From contig NC_081829.1 of NCBI RefSeq assembly GCF_030867095.1, positions 88,683,261 through 88,747,260 on the forward strand: a DNA stretch of 64,000 nucleotides, given 5' to 3'. Position numbers and translations under genes: made by a program. The stretch comes from Alligator mississippiensis (taxonomy: Eukaryota > Chordata > Crocodylia > Alligatoridae). This document shows, in pieces, positions 34,585-46,542 of this stretch. Position 1 is the first letter of the stretch. Every line of letters starts with the position of its first letter. Below the pieces are notes generated by a model that was given only the letters and a program-made list of their open reading frames with translations, ran no database searches and was not told the origin of the DNA.

Positions 34585-37139
34585 GTCTGAATACAAGGGG
34601 GTCGGGGGGAAAGGGACTTAACTGTGGGGGTCTACTACAGGCCACCCAACCAGGGGGAAGAGCTGGACTGGGAATTCTCAGGTCAGGTCGCGGAGGCAGT
34701 TAAGTCAAGAAAAGTGGTCATCATAGGTGTGCTAAACTATCTGGACATCTGTGGGAAGAGCAGTCAGCCAGGTCTGACAGCTCACATAGGTTCCTAACCA
34801 AGCTACAGGACCTCCATCTAACCCAGGAGGTGCACAGTCCCACCAAGGGAAATGCTCTGTTGTACCTGGTCCTGGCCACAGGCGATGACCTGGTGAGGGG
34901 ACTGCAGGTTCTTGACCACCCGGGCGACAGCGGTCATTGCCTACTGGAATTCACCATCCAGCACAAGGTGACAAGTCAACAGCCCTAGATTTCAGGAGGG
35001 CAGATTTCAATGAGGTAAGGAGACTAGTCGGGGAGGCACTGAGGTACTGGACGGGAGTTGGGAGTCCAGGAAGAGTGGTCATCCCTTAAGGAGACGATCC
35101 TCTAAGCCCAAAGGGTGACAATCTCAATATGGATCGAAGGGGGCAAGAGTGCTCAAAAGCCCCCATGGCTCACCAAAAGCATCCAGGAACGTCTCAAAGC
35201 TAAAAAGGAGGCATACACCCAATGGTAGGGAGGGGCCATCACCAAGGAGGATTATACCTCCATTGCTCATGACTATAGGGGGGCTGTTAGGAAGTCTAAG
35301 GTGGAGACAGAACTGGGACTAGCGACCCCGATCTAGGATAACAAGAAGTCCTTTTATAAATACACAGGGGGTAAAAAGAAGGTACCAGGTAATGTACGGC
35401 CTCTGCAGGACATGCTAGGAAATCTGGTGGTCATACCAGACAACAAAGATAACCTCTTTAACAATTTCTTTGCCTCCATTTTTCTGAGCAGGGACCAGGT
35501 CATGCCCCCCACCGGGATCCCCGATGGACCCAGGGGAGGCGCGACCAGGCCCAGGGTCAGGGAGGACCTAGTCAGGGAACTTCTGGTGGAACTAGACATG
35601 TTCAAATCAGCAGGTCCTGACGACCTCCACCCCAGAGTGCTGAGGGAATTAGTAGAGGTCATTGTGGGACCCCTGGCACGGCTTTACGAGCACTTGTGGT
35701 GCTCTGGTGTGGTGCCAGAGGACTGGAAAAGGGCCAATGTGGTCCCCATTTTCAAAAAAGGGAGGAAGGAGGACTCAGGAAACTACAGGCCTGTTAATCT
35801 TACTTCGATCCTGGGGAAGCTCTTTGAGAAAATTATCCAGGAGCACATCTGTGAGGCACCAGCAGAGGAGATCATGCTTAGGGGCAACCAACATGGGTTC
35901 ATTCAAGGCAGGTCCTGTCAGACCAACCTGGTGGCCTTCTATGACCAGGCCATGAAATCCTTGGACGTAGGTGTCACGGTGGATGTAGTCTTTCTGGACT
36001 TTAGGAAGGCCTTTGACACTGTCTCTCACCCCATTCTCATTAAGAAATCAGGTGATTGTGGTGTCAATGCCTACACAGTAAGATGGGTCACAAATTGGCT
36101 GGAGGGCCGCACCCAGAGAGTGATGGTAGACAGGTCTTTTTTGACCTGGAGGGATGTGAGGAGTGGAGTTTCCCAGGGCTCGGTCCTCAGGCCTTCACTG
36201 TTCAACATCTTCATCAGCTACGTGGACAAGGGGGTGAAAAGCACCTTGTTCAAATTGACGGATGACACTAAGATGTGGGAAGAAGTGGGCACACTGGAGG
36301 AGAGAGACAGGCTGCAACTAGATCTGGACAGCTTACAGGGGTGAGCGGGTGAGAACAGGATGGGTTTCAATACTGACAAGTGCAAGGTATTGCACCTCGG
36401 GAGGAAGAACCAGCAGCGTACCTACAGGCTGGGGAACTCCCTTCTAGTCAGCACAGAGGCAGAAAAGGATCTTGGAGTCATTATTGATGCCAAAATGAAC
36501 ATGGGCCACCAATGTGGGGATGTGGTCAGGAAAGCTAACAGCACCTTGTCATGCATCCACAGATGCATCACGAGCAGATCCAAGGAGGTGATCCTCCCCC
36601 TCTGTGTGACACTGGTCAGGTCACAGTTGGAGTACTGCATCCAGTTCTGGGTGCCACACTTTAGGAGGGATGTGGACAACTTGGAGTGGGTCCAGAGGAG
36701 GGCCACTCGCATGATCAGGGGGCAGCAGGGCAGGCCCTACGAGCAGAGGCTACAGGACCTGAACATGTTCATCCTCCACAAGAGAAGGTTGAGAGGGGAT
36801 CTGGTGGCTGTCTACAAACTGGCCAGGGGGGACCAGCAGGCAATGGGACAGTCCCTGTTCCCCCGAGCACTACCAGGAGTAACAACGAATTACAGCCATA
36901 AGTTGACAGAGTAGATTCAGGCTAGACATCAGGAAGCACTACTTCACAGTCAGGGCAGCTAGGATCTGGACCCAACTTCCAAGGGAAGTGGTGCTCGCTC
37001 CTACCCTGGGGGTCTTCAGAAGGAGGCTAGACAATCACCTAGCCAGGATCGTTTGACCCCAGCATCCTTTCCTGCCCATGGCAGGGGGGCGGACTTGATG
37101 ATCTGCTTAGGTCCCTTCAGACCCTACCTACTATGAAAC
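34336..37139 (+). mobile_element. CR1 LINE 3' half (ORF2 and 3' UTR), plus strand
   Basis: This half starts in the APE-type endonuclease (MGNKQEELALLL, LVGLTETWWD, GGGVALYIKEQC) and continues through the reverse transcriptase to a 3' end with CTACTATGAAACT. The region between about 34585 and 35411 is endonuclease and linker, broken into several frames; a VYYRPPNQGEELDW block is still readable near 34630. Together with 32772-34335 it would make a nearly full-length CR1 of about 4.4 kb. Confidence 0.88.
35412..36914 (+). pseudogene. Degenerate CR1 reverse transcriptase
   Basis: The RT region is readable in one frame: NNFFASIF, GPDDLHPRVL, ANVVPIFKKGRK, NYRPVNLTSILG, HGFIQGRSCQ, FLDFRKAFD, SGVSQGSVLRPS, then LTDDTKMW where the family has FADDTKLW. 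A TGA at 36342-36344 interrupts the frame, which resumes in phase at 36360 (MGFNTDKCKVLHLG) and runs to a second stop at 36912. The remaining C-terminal part (DIRKHYFTVRA-type) lies in another frame up to about 37060. The changed active-site neighbourhood and two stops mark it as dead and older than the copy at 11.2-12.8 kb. Confidence 0.88.
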
Positions 37140-37469
37140 TAGGACAATTGACCACCAAACTGCCTGCAAACTGCTTGCCCTGTTTGCTGCCCGTTTTTGC
37201 TGCCACTGTTTGTTGGCTCCCTGGTCACTTGGGAAGTTTCCTTTTATACCCTGCTGGGCCTGGACTGGCTCTGCCCCCTCATTAGGGCTTCTGTCAGGCA
37301 GCCATCACTTAGTAATCAGCAATCACTCAGCTAGCAACGCTCCCAGCTTCTCGGAGCATATACCCCAAACACACACAGCCCACTAAATAGACACTCAGCA
37401 AGTGAAAGGCACAGGCCACTCTGGACTTGCTTGTGAGCCATTAATATCTATACAGAGAAAAAAATCTAT
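37140..37469. other. Flank of CR1 with a minus-strand TATAAAA
   Basis: The minus strand carries GGGTATAAAAGGAAAC at about 37231-37246, in a stretch rich in GCAGCAAA-type words. A CTGTTTGTTGGCTCCCTGGT to TTTTATACCCTGCT segment here resembles, loosely, CTGTTTACTGTTCCTTGG to TTTTTCCCTGCT in the presumed CR1 5' UTR at 34226-34275, same orientation. It may therefore be more of a CR1 5' UTR. No gene is seen. Confidence 0.35.
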
Positions 37470-37811
37470 GGGCATTTATACACATGCTCTGGGAGTTGTG
37501 GGGGGTGGGAACGGTGCTTTAATCAGAGTGGTTCCAACAGCCACTCTAAAGTGCCTGGAGTGTCTCATGCATCAGTTTCCCCGTGCTGAAAAATGGCAGC
37601 TGGGGTGCTTTAACTAAATCTCGTTGAACATGCTTTAGTTAAAGTGCCCTGGCTGCCATTTTTCAGCATGGGGACACTAATACATGAGATGCTGGAGTCT
37701 GGTGGAGCGTGGTAATTGGTACACTCCAGCAGACTTGATTAATTGGGTCTGCTGCAATGTGCTGTAATTACAGTGTGTCAGAGCAGCCTCACTGCATGTG
37801 TATAGGCATCC
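37470..37811. mobile_element. Palindromic MITE, 342 bp
   Basis: The ends GGGCATTTATACACATGC and GCATGTGTATAGGCATCC are inverted repeats, flanked by TAT on both sides (37467-37469 and 37812-37814). The centre is a palindrome: GGGGTGCTTTAACTAAA mirrored by TTTAGTTAAAGTGCCC, with AAAATGGCAGC/GCTGCCATTTTT outside it. The whole element can fold into one long hairpin. There is no coding capacity. Structure and ends recall crocodilian Chompy-type MITEs, though I cannot confirm the family. Confidence 0.8.
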
Positions 37812-38021
37812 TATGTTAGTAAAAGGGCTCTTTACTGTACCATACAGAGGCATATGACCATGTGGTTGGGAACGGAAGTTACATAAATTTAGATTGCAAA
37901 TAAAATGCAGATGTTAACAAGGAAGAAAACCTGCTAATCGTTACGGCGGATTCTCTACTTCATGAAGTTTTTAAATATATATTGACTGTCTTTCTAATAG
38001 ATGCCTCTTCTTATCTTAGAA

Positions 38022-38404
38022 CAGAGATAAGATGTCCAACTGGTGGCATGTAGGCTGCATGCAGCCCACAAGGGGTTAAGTTGAAGCCCCCGGTCTCCTT
38101 TTCAATCACCATTCCTCCGCTCATCCTTCTGGCTGCAACAGCAGCCAAAGTCTCCAGGTTTCCCTGCGCTCCTCTGGCTTTCACTGCTTGCCTTCTCCCC
38201 AAGGGGTAGGGCAGTGCAGTGCAGTGCAGCCAGGGAAACTGAGGGTGTGCCTGGGGCTGAGTGGTGGAATGGGAGTGATCACACACGCATCCAGTACAGT
38301 GAGGGTGTGTTTGTGCTATATCTCCCATTGGGCCTGTGACTCATCCTGGTGTGGCCCATGGCATCTTTGGCCCCTGCCAAATCATCAGAAGTTGGACAGG
38401 CTTG
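38022..38404. mobile_element. Non-autonomous hAT element
   Basis: A TGTCCAACT block near each end, in inverted orientation, gives ends CAGAGATAAGATGTCCAAC and, reversed from the right, CAAGCCTGTCCAACTTC. Flanking 8-mers TCTTAGAA and GCCTAGAA agree at 6 of 8. The interior is GC-rich, with a short GTGCAGTGCA-type repeat near 38213, and non-coding. Confidence 0.65.
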
Positions 38405-39701
38405 GCCTAGAAGAAACTGGCTCAATGCAGGAATTCCTCAATGAAATTCTCTGGCCTGTGTTAGGCAGACTGGATAAGCATTATTTCCCCTTCTAACCTT
38501 GAAAAACTATGAACTGCCACTTTATTTCTATCTTTTACAATGATCACCAGTCTGTAAAGATCCTGAAGAAATATACTGTACTCGGAAGAAGCAATTGACA
38601 GTCAGCTGAATGACTAAAGTGACCATATTTTGAAAACCAAAAGCAGGAATACTTTTATCTACCTTTAGGTTTCTGGATTAGTCATAGAAAAGGCAGGGGC
38701 ACATATCTGAAAAAATATGTGCTGACATTCCTACTGCCAGCTTCTGACTCAAAAGTAATATGTGCATATTTTTTTGAGTGGAGGAGTTTTTCCAGTAATT
38801 TAGAGGCCTGCATGAATCTATCATGAAATGCTGAACAAGTATCATCAATATCCACTATAAGAAAAATAACAGATTTGATAGTGCATTCTCTCACTTGGCT
38901 TTTCACTCCAAATTCTGTTCATCACAGCAAGTACTCCTTCTGCTGGAATTCGAGTTTCTGGGGGTTTTTTTAATAAGAAGCAGCATCAGAAAATTCTGTT
39001 CAGTTTGACAATAATCCTTGAACAAACATTTTATAGTTATAAAAAACCAACTACAAAATTTGTCCATCTGGGCCATCCACCAGATGGACAAATGCAACTG
39101 CCAACTTTGTCTAAGACACGTATTAAAATAATGAAACCATGTATCATAATCTTCAACAATATATTGAGTTTGATATGATAAGATTGTAAGATCTTTGGAA
39201 CAGAGACCAGAGTATATTATTACTAGTAATAATAATAAAACTCATAATTTATAACCTAATATTTATTTCTATCACTCCTTTTTAAACAAGATTGCCAGCT
39301 ATAGTTCCACAAGTTCAGTACTCCCATGTAAATCGTTTTTTCAGAAAAATGTGAACTCTCTGGCTTTCTGCTGAAGTTATCATTAGATGGGTTATTTAGT
39401 ACAGCAATCCCATTGATCTCAGGTAAGAAACTATTTCAGAAAAGCTCATGAACGTTGGCTATTGACTAATGACGTTAAGCCAGATACCAAAGGGTATTTA
39501 GGCATCTAGAAACAAAAAGGGAAATGTGTAGGATTTACAAAACTGCCTAAGTGGATTAACTGTCTAACTCCCATTGACTTTCACTAGAATTTTTGGTAAA
39601 ATGTATAGCCAGTTAAAAGTATAGTGAATATTTAATAAAGTATTAGATTTGGTCTCTCTTTCTCAGAGTCATTTTAAGGATGCTTAAGTGATAAGTTTGA
39701 G
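38405..39701. other. Intergenic AT-rich DNA
   Basis: Unique AT-rich sequence without a recognisable gene or repeat. A short hairpin-like duplicated word (CCATCTGG/CCAGATGG) lies near 39063-39087. Confidence 0.45.
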
Positions 39702-40477
39702 CAGTGGTGCCCAGCCTTTTTGGGCTGCGGGCCAAAAGAGCGATGTAGGATCAGTCCACAGGCTAGATCCAGTGTAGGGTCAGCACACAGGTGTGATCTG
39801 TTTCATGGCCCCACCCCACCATGCACTGTATCAGGGCCCAGCCCTACACACCCTGGACTGCACTGCTACCCCAGCTTCATGAGCTACATTATGCCTCAGC
39901 CCCATGTGCACCAGATGGAGGCCTGGCCTGGCCTGGTGACCCCCAGATCAGGTCCCAGCCCTATGCACACGAAATCAGCCCTGACTGCAGGCCTGTGCAT
40001 GTCAGATCAGGCACCAGCCTCAGCCCTGCGCACCTCAATTGGACCTGCTGCCCCTCCACCCCTGCACATCCTGGCTTGAGCCCCAGCCCTACATGCCTGG
40101 ATTGAATCTAGTGCCTGGTCCCCTCTCTATATATCCATGTTAGGGCCCCGACCCTGTGCTTACTGGACTTGGCCCATTGCCTACCTCCTAGACCTAGCTC
40201 CACACATGCCAGATTCGGCCCTGCCCTATCCCTATGCAGACCATATCAGGTCCTGACCTCATGTGCACCAGGTCAGGCCTGCCGTCCTGGCCTCCTACAC
40301 AGGGCCATGCTATCGGGCTATGGGACTTGGAAATTTAGCAGCAGCAGGGCAGTGGTGGCATTAATTGCCACCATTCCTCTGCTGCTACGTGTCTGGGCCT
40401 GTGGGAAGGCCCACAGGTCAAGTGATGTGGCTCCATGGGCCGGGTCTGGCCCATGGGCTGGAGCTTGAGCATCACTG
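39702..40477. mobile_element. Non-autonomous hAT element, 776 bp
   Basis: The ends CAGTGGTGCCCAGCCTTTTT and, reversed from the right, CAGTGATGCTCAAGCTCCAG form hAT-type inverted repeats. Flanking 8-mers AGTTTGAG (39694-39701) and CATTTGAG (40478-40485) agree at 6 of 8. The interior is a series of loose GGCCCAGCCCT-type repeats and yields open frames up to 119 codons that are not genes. Confidence 0.85.
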
Positions 40478-40485
40478 CATTTGAG

Positions 40486-41877
40486 GATTGGAATTCTAAA
40501 TAGAGTTAAGGTATTTAAACTTAGGACTGAGATTTTTTTGTGAATAACCCTGAGGAAGGTTACTTTCATGATGATTAGTATTTTAGCTCTTTTATTCTGC
40601 CATCCATTCTTCCTACTACCATGCCATCCAACTTAATCTTTCATGCTATTAGTAACTCTCTCCACATCTGTTTCAAGGCCCTTTTTGCCTTATGGCTTGA
40701 AGCTGGGGAGTTAGTGATCTGAGCTGTGGGAAAATGCCACAATAAAGATTGTGAAGAGATCTATTTATATAAACCAGCATCAGGGCAAGATAGAGCCATT
40801 AATAATCATGACTCCTGCACTTGTAAATGAAGATGCTCTTAATATTGCAGTATCATGGGACAAAGGAAATACATCAACATAGCACTGTAGTAGTGTAGAT
40901 ACTCAACGTAGCAGAGTACAAGCAGCAGCATAGTACAATTAGTGTAGTGTAATATACCCCACAGCAAGATTAATTAGCTTAGGTATCTCTACTCTGCACT
41001 GCATGAAGATCAAGCTGTGACAAGAAAATGATAGAGAAGTTGAAGGGAGATAAAATATGGAAGTTATCTAAAATCATGTATGGGACCTGTGGTTACTAAT
41101 GTATTTTAAAAAATTGTTATAATATATATAAGTTGTATATATCTTCTTCACATTAAAAAAATAAACTGCACCCAAAAGGTCAAAACATGCATCCCAGTGT
41201 GTTCACCATACACAGCCATTTAAACTAAGGGCCCATAAAGGCATTCCATAAAGTCACTTATTCATGCATGATGAGATATTTGTATTTTTTCATGGGCAGC
41301 TTGATTTGCTCCTACCTTAGAGAGAAAGCTAGAGAAAATGTTCTTCAGTATTTCCCCCATTTCTCCTATGTGAGTGGTACTCTTTAGCATGTTTGTTCTG
41401 AAATTCTTCTGGCAATGTAAGATTTTAAAGCATATGTTACAAACAGTTTTTTTTCCATTTGCATTCATTGCATTTTCATGATTCAATAGACAACACCTTT
41501 GTACTTATAAATGCTAGAAAGGAAACAGTAATGAGTGAAATAAATAATACAAAGACCTATTAAAACTATAGACTGTTGACTACAATAGGAAAATTTACCA
41601 TGGTTCTTAACATGAGTTCAACTCTACTCATATTTGCCAGGTAGAAACTGTAATATAGATGTGCCTCCATCTGCTATTACCTTTTTACCTATCATGTCGT
41701 ATATTCAGGATCTAATAAAAATGAAGATAAAACAACAGATAAGAGGGTGGTTGATCTATGCTAGTTCTGTCAACAGTGCCATAACAAGTAGAGCAGAACT
41801 TCTGTTTAAAAATTCCCATAATCCCACCTCTAAAAACCACTAGACCTAGGAGAGGAAAGAAAGCATTAGGAGTATAC
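40486..41877. other. Intergenic AT-rich DNA
   Basis: Unique sequence with short A and T runs and a GTAGTGTAG/TAGTGTAGTGTA-type stretch at about 40880-40960. No gene seen. Confidence 0.45.
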
Positions 41878-43099
41878 GGGCATGTGTACACAAGACATTT
41901 ACTGCATAGTTGTCTAATTAGCTCTTCAGTATATGTCTCGGTATATACACCTACACCCCTATTAGGCTGGAGTAAATTAATTTACTCTGCAGCAGGATAG
42001 TACTTGTGTGGCAGCGCATTGTTGGTGCCTGCCACTTATGGACTCAGCCAAGCAGCCAGTAGGTGCTCGATTGCAGTGGCCATTTTAGATCTCTGGCTGC
42101 CAGCTCAGTTACCACCTCGGTGAAAGGCGGGTTGGCGCGCCTTAATAACCCCAGCTGCCACAACTGGGTGGGTTACCCCCTTGTAGGGTCTGGAAGGTGG
42201 ACCCTGGAGAGAGAGTGGGGCTACAGACTCAGAAATCTGTCTTGAAATCCCTTGACTGGTCAATGTTGGGGCCAGGACCAGAAGGGTCGAAGGGCCAGGG
42301 CCCCACCACGAGGGACGCCCAGAGCTGAAGGCCTGGGGTTCTGACTGGCCTGGAGGTGAGGCCAGGGCCAGTGTAACCAAAGGTCCTGGGGGGACCACAC
42401 CCATAAGGGGGAACAGCTCAGGGAGCCAGGTAGCCTAGAATGAAGGCAGAGTAGGCCGCCTGAGTGGAGGGATCCAGGTGGGGTCTGGACTGGAGGATTC
42501 TGGGGCCCAGAGTGGGGCCAGTGACAATAAGACCTGCGGCTTCCATCTGCAAGGCTTAGGCTGTGGTGTAAGGAAGGAACAGAGCCGCAGATAGTGCTCC
42601 CTGGCATCAGGGCAAGAAGTGGGCAGTCTCCCACCTAATTAACAACTTAATTAAATATCATCAAGGCATGGCAGGAGAGAAAGCGGGTGGTTGGCCCAGA
42701 AACAGGTGGGTGGGCCATTGGTAGACGGGCCCCAAGAAGGCCCCCTGTTACAACTTGTAAATACAAATATTATCCTGCTGCAGAGTAAGAAACTCTGCAG
42801 CAGAACAATATGTGTAGACCCGGCCCCGGCTCACTGGGGCATGAGGGTGCTTCAGCGCAGGGGCTGCCTGCTGGCTAGCCCATCTACAGCATGGTTAGCT
42901 AGGGGAGCAGCCCCAGGCTGGTAGCCTGACCTCCTAGGCCCCCTGCCAGCTGAGGCTGCCCTAACCTAGCTCAATGTGCTGCACATGAATAAACTCTGGA
43001 GCATATTACTCTGGAGTTTATTGGTCCCAGGTGCATGTTCAAATGGCAAAAAGCTCCACAGTTTATTCATGCACATTAATTGCACATGTAGATGCACCC
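41878..43099. mobile_element. Composite of palindromic MITE pieces, split by an LTR
   Basis: The left part (41878-42006) starts GGGCATGTGTACACAAG, and the right part (42753-43099) ends CACATGTAGATGCACCC. Immediately around the LTR insertion, ACTCTGCAGCAGGATA on the left is mirrored by TATCCTGCTGCAGAGT on the right, so the LTR landed in the loop of a hairpin. A second palindrome AATAAACTCTGGAGCA to ACTCTGGAGTTTATT lies at about 42988-43022. More than one palindromic element is probably involved, so the outer limits are approximate. Confidence 0.5.
42007..42752 (+). mobile_element. Solo-type LTR, family A copy 2
   Basis: It starts TGTGGCAG and ends CCCCCTGTTACA, and is flanked by a perfect 5-bp direct repeat ACTTG (42002-42006 and 42753-42757). 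A 5-bp duplication fits ERVL-like or Gypsy-like integrases. Ordered blocks are shared with the LTR at 27539-28643. No internal region is present, so it is either a recombined solo LTR or an LTR-only copy. It is younger than the palindromic element it interrupts. Confidence 0.85.
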
Positions 43100-43355
43100 T
43101 GTATAACTAAAGGTGATGTCCAATAAGAGATCAATAAAAGTAATCTGTATCAAGCAACTATTTCAATTTTCATTTATATAAGTTCCCAAAAGAACAAAAA
43201 GCTTAATGCATATAACAAAGGTTTGCTTTCATAGGCCAGTAATTCTGCTGAGTAAAACTCAAAAGGGCAGAATAGGATCTGCTCTCAGTTACACTGGAAG
43301 AAATTCAGAGAAACTTTACTGGAGTTATCTTAAGGTGTATGATAATGTAAATCAG

Positions 43356-43662
43356 CAGTGGCCAACCCTTTTGGAAACCATGCTACAGATCATCCCTGTT
43401 CTCTCCCAAAGTGTCACTCTGATCCCCTTCCCCCGCTGGATGTGCTGCTCTGCTTTCTATTCCCAGCCCTGTGCTCCCTGCCTGATCTGCTGCTCAGTTT
43501 TCTGCTTCCCTTCCTGTGTGCTTTGCCCAATTTGCTGCTTTGCTTTCTGCTTCCTCTCCTGTCTGCCACTACACTACCTGTCCCCTTGCAGATCTCCCAC
43601 AAGGTACATGTGAAGGCTGCCTGCGACACTTGTAGCACCTCCGCTGTAGGTTGGCTACCCTG
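43356..43662. mobile_element. Non-autonomous hAT-like element
   Basis: The left end CAGTGGCCAACCCTTTTGG and the right end read in reverse (CAGGGTAGCCAACCTACAG) match as hAT-type inverted repeats. The interior has tandem-like TGCTGC/TTTCTGCTTCC words giving several overlapping open frames of 88-135 codons. No convincing 8-bp duplication was found. Confidence 0.6.
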
Positions 43663-44298
43663 ACATAGCAGTGATAGCAAACTTTGACTTCAATATTACA
43701 ATTCATATATTTAAATTCCCAAGTAGAGCAGAATTTTAGGAACAACTAGAGTCTTCCAAGAATAAGCAGTGTTTCAAAAGGAAGAGGTTTGAGTAAGTTT
43801 GGAAAATGGTGGCTTGAAGTATATGTACTTCACATGCATTAAAGTTAACCATAACAATTTGGGTTAGACATCCTCCTATCATATCATATGTTTATGTAAA
43901 GAACTTGCTTATGCCCCAAAAAAAAATAACTTAGAAGACAAGGATGACTTAAAATGTGATTATTGATTAACTGTTTTGTTTTGGGGTTTTTTTTGGTTTT
44001 TTGTTTTGTTTTTTGAGATGCCATTTTCTTCTGGGCCTTTTACCAGACACGCAAAGTATGATAACTCACTGGAAAATTCCTTTCTTGGTTAGGAATTTTT
44101 TTCTTGGTTTACCACAGTTAGAACAGATAGACAAAATAGGGAAGTTAATTCTGACAAAAACATACTCTTCCTTCTAGTATTATGTTTTTTTTTTCTGGTA
44201 TAAGCAGGAAAATAAGGTTCTTCTGTTGCCTTACTCTGTAGGTAGTGAAACCCAGAACTAAGATTCAGACTATTTGCTACTGACTCACAAGTGTATGT

Positions 44299-44617
44299 GG
44301 CTGCCTATACACACACTTGTTCACATTGTAATTAGAACACATTGGCAAAGACTTGATTAATTGAGTCTGCTCTGTGTTCTAATTAAAATGCTCCAGCATC
44401 ACCTCACTGTCAGGTGTATTAAGCCCCCACATGTTTTAAAATGGCAAGGGGGGCACTTTATCTAAACCTTGATGAATGCAGTTTAGATAAAGCATCCTGA
44501 GGCCATTTTTAAATGCCTGGGAATTATGGTGAAGTGTTTTAATTACAGCAGCTGTCCAAGAACCACTCTAATAAAGCACCCCCCCCCCCATGCCCCATAG
44601 CACATGTATAGGCACCC
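44299..44617. mobile_element. Palindromic MITE, 319 bp
   Basis: The ends GGCTGCCTATACACACA and ACATGTATAGGCACCC are inverted, with TGT on both sides (44296-44298 and 44618-44620). A central palindrome GCACTTTATCTAAAC / GTTTAGATAAAGCATCC is flanked by mirrored AAAATGGC and GGCCATTTTT. A run of C lies at about 44578-44589. It has the same architecture as 37470-37811 with diverged sequence. Confidence 0.78.
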
Positions 44618-45466
44618 TGTGTGTCTCATTAGTCTTCAGTAAACAGAAAGGCCATGTCCTCATGAGTAGGATTGTGCAATTGCTTTGGGTTAAAAAGCAG
44701 AGGCACAAATTTGGCTTTTTGCCCTGGCACACGCCCCTTCACATGGGGTTGGTGTGGGGAAAAATGCTATGGGTAGGGTAAGGGAGGCTGGGGTCAGCAC
44801 CTGGGCTAGCCCCAGAAGATTTACCTGGGGTCCTGGGAGCCTCCTAAGGCTCCAGTGGTGATGATCCGGATGTGCAAAGCCTGGCCAGCAGCCAGAGTGT
44901 AGCTCTGGTTTTGGGTGGCAAATAATGCTGCCATTTGCATCATCCTGCTTTTTTCCATGTGCTTTTTTTGACACTGGGATTTACCAGTATCTAAGTTTGG
45001 CTTCATGCTGCAAATATGCAGTGCGGAGAACCAAATCTCGTGTGCAGAGTGCATTTTGCAGTGCCTCAAAATGCACACGTGCACTCATGTGGATGCGACC
45101 AAAGAGGCTGGAAGGAGTCCTATCTTAAAGGGAGGTAGGTTTGACACTGAATGACTATGAAAAGAACTCCAGAAGCAGCTGAGCCATGGGCAGAGTTCGA
45201 GGTTCAGACTTGAGGTGTATGTACATTAGTTTCAAATTGCTTTTACAGGTAAAAAAAGATAAAACCTCAAAAGGGTGACCTTTTATTTCTTGACAGTGAA
45301 TGCATAGCTTTTGTACAAAAGTGGGCTAGGATTCCAGCAAGTTAACTACCAATTTAACACACAAGAGGAGGATGGAAATAGAGGAGTTTAAAATATTTGG
45401 GAAAACTAAGTCATGTATCTTAACTCATATCAAATCCTGCATTATATTGCAGCTTCATTTTCCAGA

Positions 45467-45744
45467 GCCTACTCTGCTGGAGCATGGAAACAGATGAACT
45501 CCGGCAGCCTTCTGCATCACATGTATCAGTGTCACTGCATGTCTCCGTGCTGAAAAATTGGCGGCAGTGCACTTCGAAATAAAATACATTGGATGTGCTT
45601 TCGTTCAAAGCACCCCATCACCATTTTTTCAGTGCAAGGATGCATGGTGATGCTGATACATGGGATGCATGGACACTTTTAATAAGCGCGGCTTGCCAAT
45701 TAAAGCACTTGGTGCCGCATCCTGCAGCATGTGTAAAAATGCCC
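45467..45744. mobile_element. Palindromic MITE, left end missing
   Basis: The right end GCATGTGTAAAAATGCCC matches the terminus of the palindromic family. The centre GTGCACTTCGAAATAAAA mirrored by TTTCGTTCAAAGCACCC is the usual palindrome, with CGTGCTGAAAAATTGG and CCATTTTTTCAGTGC on either side. The left side begins inside the element when compared with the copy starting at 63826, so the left end is truncated or decayed. Confidence 0.65.
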
Positions 45745-46542
45745 TAAGTGTTTAATTTTCATAAAGCACTTCAAGAACCTTGAGAGACAGGGCTTGTAGG
45801 AGATCAAAGTATTATTGCTTGAAACTTTTTGTAACATGAAAATATATTACGTGGGATTCTTTCTAAAAAAGGAGACCGATTTTAAAATTATTCCACCAGA
45901 GGAAAACAATGGTATTTTCAATATTTGCTGAGATTGTCCTTAATGGAGTTTAGGATAATTTGTGAGGTAATGGTCTATGAGATCCTTGGAGGCTTATTAA
46001 CAGACAATATATTGTAAAAGAATGAGAGAATTAAAACTGAGAAAAATGACTCCAGAGAAACCTCACGTTCAGGCAATGATAACAATCTCCAGTTTTCCAT
46101 AGAGAGCATGAGCCATATTTTTTCAGTGTTTTTATTTCTATCATTAAAAGTTTTGGGGGGTTTGCCAAAGTATGTCAGCTGCAAAAATGGATAACATTCT
46201 TGGTTATCCTTCTGGAATCACTGCAGCTCCCACTCTCACCCAATAAATGTGTTTGTGACCTTTAGAGGTTAGAAATCTACTTACATAAAATAAAAGGTAA
46301 GGTACTATGTGTCCAAGATGAAAAGGAATGACATTTAGCCAAATCCATCCCCTATGTAACTTTTCAGGCTAGGCTGAATCATGGCCGAGTGCTTTCTCAG
46401 TCTGTATCCCTAAAGGCCACTGTAACTCCCAGAAAAGTGAATAGAAGTCTTCAACTGGAAGATCTGAAAGCAGCTGAATCAAGTTCATAGTGATTACTGC
46501 ACTTGATAGCTGCCATAAAAACTGAGTGCCTTTGAACCTGAC

